Part shown: positions 25,101 through 34,880 of the stretch, piece after piece
How positions within the stretch are numbered: the first letter of the stretch is position 1
Layout of the letters: every line of letters starts with the position of its first letter
Assembly (NCBI RefSeq): GCF_032854445.1
Contig: NC_088295.1
Span: forward strand, 38,658,510-38,722,509
Length of the DNA stretch: 64,000 nt
Source: Liolophura sinensis
Taxonomy: Eukaryota > Mollusca > Polyplacophora > Chitonida > Chitonidae
Direction: 5' to 3'
The notes under the pieces: generated by a model
Database searches by the model: none
Seen by the model: only the letters and a program-made list of their open reading frames with translations
What the model was told of the DNA's origin: nothing
Position numbers and translations under genes: made by a program

Positions 25101-27942
25101 CGCATTTCGTCGACATATGAAAAAAAGAGGGTATAGGATGCGCAAAATCCACATTACTTGTTCGAAAAAATTGAAAGTTTGGTTTTTAGACAAAACCAGT
25201 CAGATGTTTGATATATTTGACTGTTGTTCTCAAAAAAGTTACTCCACTGCACACACGAGGTCAGATGGAGTTTTCATTAACAAAGACATGACAAATTGCC
25301 TACATAAACGATAAGCAAGCGACAAATATTATTATTTTAAACGAATGTTCGAGATACCATAATCACCCAACGAACTATGTACCTTTTATAAAAAGCTGCA
25401 ACCTGAAAAAAATATATTTATCTAAACCGAGAATGTTTAAAGAGCAGTTTATAACCATCAATGTACATGTTCTCTCACTGCACGTTCTTAGGTAACATAA
25501 TGTACATGTTCTCACACAGCACGTTTTTAGGTAGCATAATGTACATGTTCTCATACTGCACGTTCTTAAGCAACATAATGTCCATGTTCTCACACTGCAC
25601 GTTCTTAGGTAACATAATGTACATGTTCTCACATTGCTCGTTCTTATGTAACATAATGTACATATTCTCAAACTGCACGTTCTTAGATAACATAATGTAC
25701 ATTTTCTCAAACTGCACATTCTTAAGCAACATAAAGTAAATGTTCTCACATTGCATGTTCTTATGTAACATTATGTACATGTTCTCACACAGCATGTTTT
25801 TATGTAACATAATGTACATGTTCTCACACTGCACGTTCTTAAGCAACATAATGTCCATGTTCTCACACTGCACGTTCTCAAGCAACATTATGTACATGTT
25901 CTCACACAGCACGTTTTTATGTAACATAATGGACATGTTCTCACACTGCACGTTCTTACGTAACATAATGTACATGTTCTCACACTGCACGTTCTTATGT
26001 AACATTATGTACATGTTCTCACACAGCACGTTTTTAGGTAGCATAATGTACATGTTCTCACACTGCACGTTCTTAGGTAGCATAATGTACATGTTCTCAC
26101 ACTGCACGTTCTTAGGTAACATAATGTACATGTGCTCACTGCACGTTCTTAGGTAACATATTGTACATGTTCTCACACTGCACGTTCTTAGGTAACATAA
26201 CGTATATGTTCTCACACTGCACGTCCTTAGGTAACATAATGTACATGTTCTCACACTGCACGTTCTTACGTAACATATGTATAATGCAAATGAGACCGCG
26301 CCTTTGCTTATCATAAATATTGATTTTCAATGTTGAATAACTGTTTCACAAATTATTCTCAGAATGGCATTAAGAATACCCACGGTCGTGTCTATGCCAA
26401 GCAAAGCCTGCCATAATGTTGCTTCAGACACTGTGATAAGTCAGTATGCTCCTAGGATGCACGGCGTGAAATACATCTCGATAATTTTTGTTTAAAGAAA
26501 ACATATGACAAAGCTGGCAAGGTTTGCAAACATAGTAAAAACCCGACCATAGTCACATGAATAAAAGAAGTTCCCAGAAAATCAACTGTTACATAAATAT
26601 ATTTATTTCTTTTATTTACTTGATTGGTGTTTTACGCAGTACTCAAGAATATTTCACTTATACGACGGCGGCCATCATTATGGTGGGAGGAAACCGGGCA
26701 GAGTCCGGGGGAAACCCACGACCATCCGCAGGTTGTTGGCAGACCTTCCCACGTACGGCCGGAGAGGAAGCCAGCATGAGTCATAACGCTGCGCTAGCGC
26801 GCTAAACAGCTGAGCCACGGAGGCCCCCCGCTACGAAGTGATGCAGATGTTTGGGTGAAACACCAGAATCCATTACTACACGTTGTCAATCGGGAGAGTC
26901 AAACCTTTAGAGCGCTACTGCTCTTGAACTGACAAAGTTTGACAAAGTATGAACAGAAAAAAAATCATTTAAAAACCATCAGACTTGTCCTGTATATGAA
27001 ATAAACAGCAAAATGTACAAAATTTTTTAATGGAAATGATATTTTAATGACAAAAAAAATATAAAGTTCATTGATTTATTCGTTTGACTGTTGCTTAGCG
27101 CCAATAATGTTCATTGGAAGAAGTTTTAAAAATGTGCTTAAAATGTGCTTAAATGGTGATGAATACGAAGAGATAAAGAGGAAGATTTTATTTTTGTCCA
27201 ATGACTAAGCCATTTAATCTCTTCAGTGTGACCCGAGGCCATGTTGGCCTTGCAAACACAGAACTCGATGTCCCCATCTGGTTTATTCCACACAATACAT
27301 ATGTACTTGATTATTTACAAGAATACAAAATGCAATAAAGCAGGTAACTATATGTTTAGAAAGTAAGATCATTGCCTTCTCTTTTCGTTTACGCTGTACT
27401 GTTATTGCTATTATGTACAGAATTAAATGTGTGGCCGAGTGGTTAGCGTGTTAGCGCAGTATTCAGGGGACTCTCACCAATGCAGTCGCTGTGCGTTCAA
27501 GTTCATCAGCTCATGCTGACTTCCTTTCCGTTCATACATGGAAAGGTCTGTCAGCAACCTGAGCTCTGCCCGGTTTCCTCTCATCTGAATAATGGCTGCT
27601 GTTGTATTAGTGAAATACTCCTGAGTACAGCGTCAAATATAAATCAAATAAATGAAATAAATATAACACTAAACCTGTATAATTCCGTATGTTTGATAGG
27701 CGTATATCTCTGCCTAACATTTGTTTCATTGGAAATACTGTCTGTAGACATATTTGCTGAAATCAAATAATATCTGTGCCGCTTCAACTTCCAAAAACAA
27801 AACTTTAGGTACATGAATAACTTTTGATGCGTAAAGCATCAATTATATAAATGAATTTAAGTTTAGGCTTTTTTAAAGAAACATGCTAAACAATTCACCT
27901 ACCTGCCCAGAGGACTACCAGGCCAACGATCACAAACGCCAT
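15484..27942 (-). CDS. C-type lectin / PAN / mucin-stalk transmembrane protein
   Basis: Exons 27942-27903, 23923-23758, 22647-22439, 21030-20794, 16545-16366 and 16142-15484 join in phase to 1491 bases (496 residues plus stop). Including the symmetrical cassette 18874-18782 gives 527 residues. Without the cassette the order is: signal peptide (about 1-14, MAFVIVGLVVLWA), C-type lectin domain (about 16-136), PAN/apple-like domain (about 139-217, six Cys), Ser/Thr-rich stalk (about 218-400) with 12-residue repeats near 311-365, a Cys-containing juxtamembrane block (CCHC at 404-407, then a conserved-looking SASDSR segment), one membrane helix (about 454-475) and a 21-residue basic tail. This reads as a type I surface receptor or adhesion protein with a glycosylated stalk. 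The lectin fold keeps WIGL and the core Cys but lacks EPN/QPD and WND, so calcium-dependent sugar binding is doubtful. Function is inferred from domains only, and the gene name is unknown. Confidence 0.82.
15861..16055. repeat. 36-bp coding minisatellite (about five units, A-B-A-B pattern)
   Basis: The unit contains 'ggcgcctgtcgccgaattc' followed by either 'gcagaccgtcct' or 'gtagacagccct/agtcct'. The two versions alternate, giving a 72-bp higher-order period. Translated on the minus strand it adds 12 mucin-like residues per unit. Confidence 0.9.
16366..16545 (-). CDS. Lectin-gene exon: Ser/Thr-rich stalk
   Basis: Acceptor ACTGTTTCAG, donor GTAACG, phase 1 on both sides, 60 codons. Nearly every residue after the first fifteen is Ser, Thr, Pro or Ala, with runs such as STSTSTSSSTSSS, typical of O-glycosylated stalks. 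Its phase fits both the PAN exon before it and the last exon after it. Confidence 0.78.
17110..17295 (-). mobile_element. SINE-like element, family 2, minus strand
   Basis: Reverse complement of the family-2 body ('gtggcatggcgagcc', 'tgaagtatcatgctaa') ending in a tRNA-like head with 'ggcctaatgattagagtgtcc'. It is located in the intron before the stalk exon. Confidence 0.7.
18218..18670. repeat. Array of short imperfect palindromes (GGTGAAAAC / GTTTTCACC)
   Basis: Roughly 22-24-bp units such as 'cacctgggtgaaaacgtttc' recur at 18218-18280 and 18505-18670. Each unit can pair with its neighbour. It is intronic. Confidence 0.7.
18782..18874 (-). CDS. Lectin-gene putative cassette exon (31 codons)
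   Basis: Acceptor GATTACAG and donor GTAATC bound 93 bases that are open in the right frame, with phase 1 on both sides. Including or skipping it therefore preserves the reading frame between the PAN and stalk exons. It encodes a Gly/Asn-rich segment with one Cys and an NVT glycosylation site. No domain is recognised. It could be a chance ORF between cryptic sites. Confidence 0.45.
19255..20640. repeat. About 55-bp minisatellite, roughly 20 copies, interrupted by a SINE
   Basis: Consensus blocks are 'ctgacaaaccacctacacgt', 'cacctaaggtctcac' and 'tcgacaaagccgtcaagtaa'. Copies are clear but diverged. The array lies in the intron between the PAN exon and the stalk exon and contains the SINE at 20285-20552. 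Confidence 0.92.
20285..20552 (-). mobile_element. SINE, family 1, full length, inserted in the 55-bp array
   Basis: Complete element with tRNA-like head, box B region, conserved 3' half and (TTTA)n tail. The flanking 14-bp direct repeat ccgccacctaaggt (20271-20284 and 20553-20566) is array sequence duplicated on insertion. Confidence 0.95.
20794..21030 (-). CDS. Lectin-gene exon: PAN/apple-like domain
   Basis: Acceptor AAACACAG, donor GTACGG, phase 1 on both sides, 79 codons. Six cysteines are spaced as in PAN/apple modules: one near the start, SECQTKC and VTKCEY in the helix region, TTTCYLY, and REC near the end. Such modules bind proteins or carbohydrates outside the cell. The whole domain is one symmetrical exon, typical of shuffled extracellular modules. 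Confidence 0.8.
21031..22438. other. Intron of the lectin gene
   Basis: AT-rich; no repeat array or further exon recognised with confidence. Confidence 0.5.
22439..22647 (-). CDS. Lectin-gene exon: second half of the C-type lectin domain
   Basis: Acceptor TTTTACAG, donor GTTGGT (weak but required by phase), phase 2 in and 1 out. Encodes DRYWIGLYNKG, then VWMDC, an NLT glycosylation site, HCGQV, WYSVSC and FVCEK, the conserved second half of the fold. The usual EPN/QPD calcium-site triplet is absent. Confidence 0.88.
22652..22705. repeat. 15-bp direct repeat, three copies, beside the lectin exon
   Basis: 'aaacgggcagcaata' is repeated in tandem immediately upstream (in gene sense) of the acceptor at 22648, within the branch-point/pyrimidine region. 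Confidence 0.9.
23758..23923 (-). CDS. Lectin-gene exon: first half of the C-type lectin domain
   Basis: Acceptor CTGCAG, donor GTGAGT, phase 1 in and 2 out. Encodes the end of the signal peptide, then KQYIFNTASAHWNAAADTC and GASLATIVSQRDYDAL. These match helix 1 with the first core Cys and helix 2 of C-type lectin folds. Confidence 0.85.
24541..24662 (+). mobile_element. 5'-truncated SINE, family 1
   Basis: Carries the 3' half ('cctcccaccataatgctggc' to 'caccaatcaaataaat'). The segment 'ttatttatg' on both sides may be a short target duplication. Intron 1 of the lectin gene. Confidence 0.8.
25455..26285. repeat. 39-bp minisatellite, about 21 copies
   Basis: Unit 'acataatgtacatgttctca' plus 'cactgcacgttcttaggta'. 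Copies differ at a few sites. Because 39 is a multiple of three, long ORFs appear on both strands (Met/Cys/Phe-rich on plus, Asn/Met/Leu-rich on minus). Located in intron 1 of the lectin gene. Confidence 0.95.
26605..26828 (-). mobile_element. SINE, family 1, with a deletion in the head
   Basis: Near-consensus copy that lacks about 45-60 bases including the box B region, but keeps both ends (ttggtgttttacgc... and ...ccacggaggcccc). Low divergence suggests a recent insertion. Confidence 0.9.
27431..27660 (+). mobile_element. SINE, family 1, full length but diverged
   Basis: Head 'gtggccgagtggttagcgtg', box B region 'gcgttcaagttc', then 'aaggtctgtcagcaacctg' and the 'aaatcaaataaatg' tail. Confidence 0.85.
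27903..27942 (-). CDS. Lectin-gene exon 1: start codon and signal peptide
   Basis: ATG at 27942-27940 followed by a hydrophobic run (AFVIVGLVVLWA) and a GTAGGT donor, ending in phase 1. It joins exactly to the lectin exon at 23923. A TATATA lies 110 bases upstream. Confidence 0.75.
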
Positions 27943-28051
27943 CTGCAAATACCAAAAGGAGCTATGCTTAGAAGAAACAACGATAAGGAATCTCTGAGGC
28001 AAGCAGAGTGAAGACACACAAAGAGTTATTGAGGACCATGAAAACTCTCAT

Positions 28052-28057
28052 ATATAG
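28052..28057 (-). promoter_or_regulatory. Candidate TATA box of the lectin gene
   Basis: CTATATATGAGAG on the minus strand, about 110 bases before the ATG. This would leave a 5' untranslated region of about 80 bases. Position is plausible; there is no further support. Confidence 0.35.
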
Positions 28058-28059
28058 TC

Positions 28060-30690
28060 TGTTTTTTGCTTCTCTGACTTCCTGATAGATTTCTATGCAA
28101 CATATATTAATCGACCCACTGCCTAGATGGCCGAGGCATGCATTCATATCAACAATAGGATGGTTCTCGGTTTAATTTCCGTGTGTTTCATAAGTCGGTT
28201 CTTGGAAATGAATTGTCGGAAGCGTTGAAACTAAAAAACTAAAGTATCTAAGCAGAAACCTGTGACACGAAAGAGGAACGTGACCAACTTATCTTTCCCA
28301 TCCGACAAAACAAATAGGACAAGAAAATGCCTTCAAATGATATCAATAAACTACCGTGTTTACAAAGACAGACAAAATCAAATATCTGAGAGTGCCCTGA
28401 ACATAAAAAGTCGTTGACACTGGCATAGTTTACTTGTTCTAAAGTCGATCGAGGAAAGGTATTGAACAAGTAAAACGGTTGTTTAGGGAAACCCGAAGGC
28501 CAATATGATTTTAACATAGGATTAAGTAATGTGGACAGAAAATATGGTCATCTGACTGAACAGTGTTGATTTTAATTCGTGTAATCATGTGTTTATATAT
28601 AAAAGAAGAAACATCTGCATATGTTGTTTTATATTTTACAAAAAAGATAGATTTCCTGTTCAGATTACACTTTTTGGTCCTTGTATTTATATCACGGTTA
28701 ACTTGTTAACCGTGATATTCAATTGTCCCTTTTATCTCCACTTATGCAATTGGTTGCTTTTATTGGAATTACCTCTGCTATCATCTTCCAGAGTGTGGTC
28801 AGGAATACAGTGAGGTCACAGTGACATTCTTTCAACTAACTGACAACACTTTACGCTGAGACTAAAATAAATTTCGATTTTACCATAATTCTCTCTTCGT
28901 GTGATGGCGCATTAATTAATAAGCTCGATATGAGTCTGAATATAGAAAAGATAAACCTATTACGAAGTTTGTAATTAATTCAGAAGGCGACGTGGAAAGG
29001 AACATGACATAAATATGCAGCAAGAGTCCAAATAACACATAAAATCGTTTTGTCGATGCAAATAACTTTTGTTCGTTTTCCCGGTGTTATCTCCATTCGT
29101 TTGCCTTATATGAATGTCGCTTCTGTGGTTTCCGGTGGAATGTACATGAAAATTTATCCTCTCAGACATGAGTGGCCTTGCACAATGCATCTTCATTCTT
29201 GTGTTGTCACGTTTGTCATGCTGAATAAAACGAAGTGGTAGTCGAATAAACTAATACATAATAACTATTGTCCGAAAACGCATAGACATGCAGCTGCCAT
29301 GAACTGACCCGAAAACAGATCTACCGAATATCGAACGTCCTTGAAGTAGAATGCCCGATAATCGCACGCCTAAAACCATAACCACCGAAAAAAATGGGTC
29401 TACCGGGAAGTAGATCGTCCCTGTAAATGCCGGGAAAAGGATCGTCCCACGTCCTAAACCTTGGGCCAGTTGTTGAAAAGTGTATTAAAAGTTAAACCAA
29501 GCTTAAATCTTAATACCAGTCTTGACCTAATACAAAACTAATGCCATTTTAGTCCATGCTAATGTTAATACCGGGCTTTACTGCTAATACACCTTTGGGC
29601 AACTGGGCCCAGAAGGACCTGATAGTAGAACGTTTCAAAAAAAGAGAACGTCACCCAACCTGGATTGTTCAAAAAGACTTGCAGAACTAACGATCGCAAA
29701 ACTGAACGTCTCAAATGCATAACGGCATAACGGGCAGTAGAATGTCCTAATAACAGGTGGCCTGAAAAGTGGAACGTCCAAGAAGCAAAACAGCCTGAAA
29801 AGAGCGACCGGGAGATTTCCTACATTCACAGCGATGGGACGCTGGAACCTCCCAGAAACAAAACGACGTAAAAACTGAAATGTTCCTAAAGAAGAACAGC
29901 CCAAAAAGAAGTCCGCCCACGTGAAAGAGACAGATCGACAAATGATTTGGCGATTCATTCATTAAAATGATTTATGTCCATACAAACGTGGATAAGAAAT
30001 GTTAATTAGTAATATAAATACCAATAGTATAGAATAAAGCATTTGCAGGCAATCTGCAGACCGCCGTGAACCATTATTAACGACAGTTGAGATAAGAGTC
30101 CAGCAATACACTCCTGATTTTTTGTTGTTGACCCAACAGGGTTTATTAAAACGTCTGCAAACACATTATCCTTCCCATTTTAACAGAAACTTTGTATAAT
30201 ATTAATTTTGTATATGTTATCTCTCATGCTTCATGGCTTGCTTTATTCAAATCCTTTACTGCTATTGTTATTTATGTCTGTTTCCAATCACCGTGCGGAA
30301 GCACTTATCTCTCTACATACATTTACATGTATATCGTGAACTTCACACATCAATAACCCTGAAATCGCTATCACCCTGCATGTGGTATAGATGTATCTGT
30401 AGTATAAATCGATCAATAGTCTCAGTTGTTTGATCAAGAAGCGTTTTGTCCGGATAAATACTAACCTCAAAACGGTGTAGCCTATTAAGCACTGAACTAT
30501 CTCCACTGTCATAACATGCCAAATGGGATTTACAGCAAAAATGGTTTCATCCATATACTCTTCCCACACATCATTGTACTCGGTTTTTACAGTCCTTATT
30601 CATTTATTTACTTCTTATTTACTTTCCTGTGTACAAATGTTTGATGTGCGTTCATGTTGCCAATTTACTTGACAACGAGAAACGCTAATG
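28060..30690. other. Intergenic; palindrome and degenerate repeats, no gene
   Basis: Contains a perfect 14-bp inverted repeat at 28689-28718 and, from about 29330 to 29960, many scattered copies of 'gaacgtcc' and 'cctgaaaag'-like words. ORFs here are short and unlike known proteins. Confidence 0.5.
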
Positions 30691-30711
30691 TGAAGGCGTG
30701 AAACAACAAAT

Positions 30712-32830
30712 GTGACTAATGCGTTTTTATACAGCTCATGTTTCATGCATTTTTTATGTTCACGTTTGTTGTTGATGTCTGTCTACACCACCATCATTTC
30801 TATGAAGATGTGTGATGGTATTCATTTTGGAGCGAGGAAACAGACATTGACCTTGCTTCAACATGTATGCAGTTCACGTTTGTTGTTGATGTCTGTCTAC
30901 ACCTCCAACATTTCTATGAAGATGTGTGATGGCATTCATTTTGGAGCCGGGAAAAACACACTGACCTTACTTCAACATGTATGCAGTTCACGTTTGTTGT
31001 TGATGTCCATCTACACCTCCAACATTTCTATGAAGATGTGTGATGGCATTCATTTTGGAGCCGGGAAAAACACACTGACCTTACTTCAACATGTATGCTG
31101 TTCATGTTTGTCGTCGATGTCCATCTACACCTCCAACATTTCTATGAAGATGTGTGATGGCATTCATTTTGGAGCGAGTAAACAGACATTGAGCTTGCTT
31201 CAACATGTATGCGGTTCATGTTTGTCGTCGATGTCCATCTACACCTCCAACATTTCTATGAAGATGTGTGATGGCATTCATTTTGGAGCGGGGATACAGA
31301 CATTGACCTTGCTTCAACACGTATGCAGTTCACGTTTGTTGTGAATGTCTGTCTACACCTCCAACATTTCTATGAAGATGTGTGATGGCATTCATTTTGG
31401 AGCGGGGATACAGACATTGACCTTGCTTCAACACGTATGCAGTTCACGTTTGTTGTGAATGTCTGTCTACACCTCCAACATTTCTATGAAGATGTGTGAT
31501 GGTATTCATTTTAGAGCATGGAAAAAGACATTGAGCTTGCTTCAACACGTATGCTGTTCACGTTTGTTGTTGATGTCTGTCTACACCTCCAACATTTCTA
31601 TGAAGATGTGTGATGGCATTCATTTTGGAGCGGGGATACAGACATTGACCTTGCTTCAACACGTATGCAGTTCACGTTTGTTGTGAATGTCTGTCTACAC
31701 CTCCAACATTTCTATGAAGATGTGTGATGGCATTCATTTTGGAGCGAGTAAACAGACATTGAGCTTGCTTCAACATGTATGCGGTTCATGTTTGTCGTCG
31801 ATGTCCATCTACACCTCCAACATTTCTATGAAGATGTGTGATGGCATTCATTTTGGAGCGGGGATACAGACATTGACCTTACTTCAACATGTATGCAGTT
31901 CACGTTTGTTGTTGATGTCCATCTACACCTCCAACATTTCTATGAAGATGTGTGATGGCATTCATTTTGGAGCGGGGATACAGACATTGACCTTGCTTCA
32001 ACACGTATGCAGTTCACGTTTGTTGTGAATGTCTGTCTACACCTCCAACATTTCTATGAAGATGTGTGATGGCATTCATTTTGGAGCGGGGATACAGACA
32101 TTGACCTTGCTTCAACACGTATGCAGTTCACGTTTGTTGTGAATGTCTGTCTACACCTCCAACATTTCTATGAAGATGTGTGATGGTATTCATTTTAGAG
32201 CATGGAAAAAGACATTGAGCTTGCTTCAACACGTATGCTGTTCACGTTTGTTGTTGATGTCTGTCTACACCTCCAACATTTCTATGAAGATGTGTGATGG
32301 CATTCATTTTGGAGCGGGGATACAGACATTGACCTTGCTTCAACACGTATGCAGTTCACGTTTGTTGTGAATGTCTGTCTACACCTCCAACATTTCTATG
32401 AAGATGTGTGATGGCATTCATTTTGGAGCGGGGATACAGACATTGACCTTGCTTCAACACGTATGCAGTTCACGTTTGTTGTGAATGTCTGTCTACACCT
32501 CCAACATTTCTATGAAGATGTGTGATGGCATTCATTTTGGAGCGGGGATACAGACATTGACCTTGCTTCAACACGTATGCAGTTCACGTTTGTTGTGAAT
32601 GTCTGTCTACACCTCCAACATTTCTATGAAGATGTGTGATGGTATTCATTTTAGAGCATGGAAAAAGACATTGAGCTTGCTTCAACACGTATGCTGTTCA
32701 CGTTTGTTGTTGATGTCTGTCTAGACCTCCAACATTTCTATGAAGATGTGTGATGGTATTCATTTTGGAGCGGGGAAACAGTTGGTTTACCTCCAACATT
32801 TCTATGACAAGAGGTTTCATTTTGGAGCGG
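30712..32830. repeat. 114-bp minisatellite, about 18 copies, with higher-order pattern
   Basis: Units begin 'atgtctgtctacacctcc' or 'atgtccatctacacctcc' every 114 bases from 30775 to 32713. The unit equals 38 codons, so several ORFs arise on the plus strand. They end where the last codon of a unit is TGA instead of TTG. Unit variants recur in the same order, showing block duplications. Confidence 0.95.
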
Positions 32831-34560
32831 GAAAAAAAGACATTGACGTTGTTTCAACATGGATGCTTACTGTAATCTTTTGATTGGTGCTGTTGCAAAC
32901 ATTACAAATTTGTTGATTCGTCAAAGATGAACGCAGAGAAGGCCAGAATGGGGAACACGACAATGGGTCGATTAGATCAACATCAGTTTGGAGCCTATAC
33001 CAGGTTTTATTAAATTAACCAAAGCTGAGAAACCCAGCCCTATTAATGGGCGAAATAAATAAATTAATCTAACGGTATACTTGTTTGTGGCTATCTGTTC
33101 TATAGTTAAGATCTAGAATGGCTTATTCTTTTACTCTATCAGAAGAGTGTTGTAAAGGGACGTGTCGTGTATAATACAATCCACGTCACAGTTATATGCA
33201 ATACCTGATTGGTCCCCTGAAATGCTTTGAACATCTAACTACACGTATAGAGAAAGGGAATTCAGTGTCGTGGTTTCCAAAAATTGCTTACTGCTTATGA
33301 AAATTATTCAATGGTCACGTCACAAACAGGCACTACATTAGTTCGTTGAATTAATATGAAACATGAGTCTAACAAATTTAAACATCGTCACACATGTCAA
33401 ATTTTGTTGAGAAACGCCGCCTAGGCGACCGTTGTCCACGAATAAACTTTACAAATTGTACAAAGGTGTGATGCTATTTTATGAGTAATTCTATTGCCAG
33501 TCTTAGCTGGGATTAAGATAGCATTATAGCATTATAACTAAGAATAATCTTAAATAAAAACCAGTTAAAATATCTTGACATTTTCCTTTCTGTCATGTCA
33601 CATCGATTTTACGAGCACGGTTACAGCGGTGGTTATCTTCGACTAGGCACAATCCAGCTTTGACAGCTTCCTGTGCATGGATCGTCATGTCAGGCGGTTT
33701 GTCAGGTACAGGCCGAAAGTCTCAAGTTGTTTACCCACTGGTTAGTGCACACAGGTTGACTGAATGATTCGCCTATGTATAGCGCGCCTGCTTTAGTCAT
33801 CTTGAAGTACAATGGTTACTGTTATAGCAGTATACCATTAACTGTACGCAAGGAATATGAATACCCACTCTATAAAGCATGTGGGTCTAAAAGGTGAATC
33901 ACTACAGGATAAAAATAAAGTCCAATTCAAAAGTGCATAACACTCCAGGTGTATAGAGCCTAAGGAATTGGTCCTTAATTAACCTTAATGCCAATTTCGT
34001 CCAAACCACTTGGTTATATTCGGACCTGATTCCTTACAACATATTATTTATTATTTTTTATAACAGCTTTATTTGACTTAAAATGGTATTTATCATAAGA
34101 CCGATTGTGTTTCCAATATACCAACTGACAATGCGCGACAACCAATGCTTGTGTTCATTCTTTTTTTTTTTTTTTACCATTGATGAGTTCATGGTGGGTT
34201 CTCTTTTAGATTCACTCGCAAATTTAGTCTTTCATTCAGTCTTCGATACAAAATGCTATCGGCGAAAGATATCAAATAAGACTGCAAATTTAGCATTGAT
34301 CTGATTTAAATTTCGTGACATTCCCATATGAACTCAACAACACATCTAATATATTCGCCAATTTAAAACAGGTACTGTTCTGAGTATTAGGAAAAATGTG
34401 CCCAAAGCCTGTTTTTGGTACAACAAGACACCGTCTTAAACTGATGAGATTGAGCTTTGCCAACGAAACCCTATAGATTCTGCAACTCAGTAGTTTTGGA
34501 AACAGCGTTACAAGTTAAATAAGAACATTGACCGAAGAAAGTACATGTAGGTCGAAGGTC
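32831..34560. other. No gene or array recognised
   Basis: AT-rich sequence with a poly-T run at about 34161-34177. Nothing supported. Confidence 0.5.
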
Positions 34561-34880
34561 ATTTGTGCCTCCCTCACTCTAATACCTAGCTTCCAGGAGA
34601 TCCACAGTGCAACGATGTGCCCCCCTCACTCTAATACCTACCTTCCGGGAGATCCAAAGTGCAACGATGTGCCTCCCTCACTTTAATACCTAGCTTCCCG
34701 GAGATCCACAGTGCAACGATGTGCCTCCCTCACTTTAATACCTACCTTCCGGGAGATCCACAGTGCAACGATGTGCCTCCCTCACTTTAATACCTACCTT
34801 CCCGGAGATCCACAGTGCAACGATGTGCCTCCCTCACTTTAATACCTAGCTTCCAGGAGATTGACAGTGCAACGATTTCC
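34561..34880. repeat. 52-bp minisatellite, about six copies
   Basis: Unit 'tgcctccctcactttaatac' + 'ctaccttcccggagatccac' + 'agtgcaacgatg'. Copies are over 90% alike by eye. Confidence 0.93.

Noticed and set aside
25455..26285. CRISPR array
   Set aside because: Eukaryotic setting and contiguous repeats with no unique spacers.
25475..26314. 279-codon minus-strand ORF as a Cys/Met-rich repeat protein
   Set aside because: Entirely a 39-bp intronic array with no domain or splice support. Kept only as a finding to test.
30712..31344. 210-codon ORF of 38-residue repeats as a gene
   Set aside because: Later units carry TGA at the unit end and there is no start context or splice structure; it behaves like a minisatellite.
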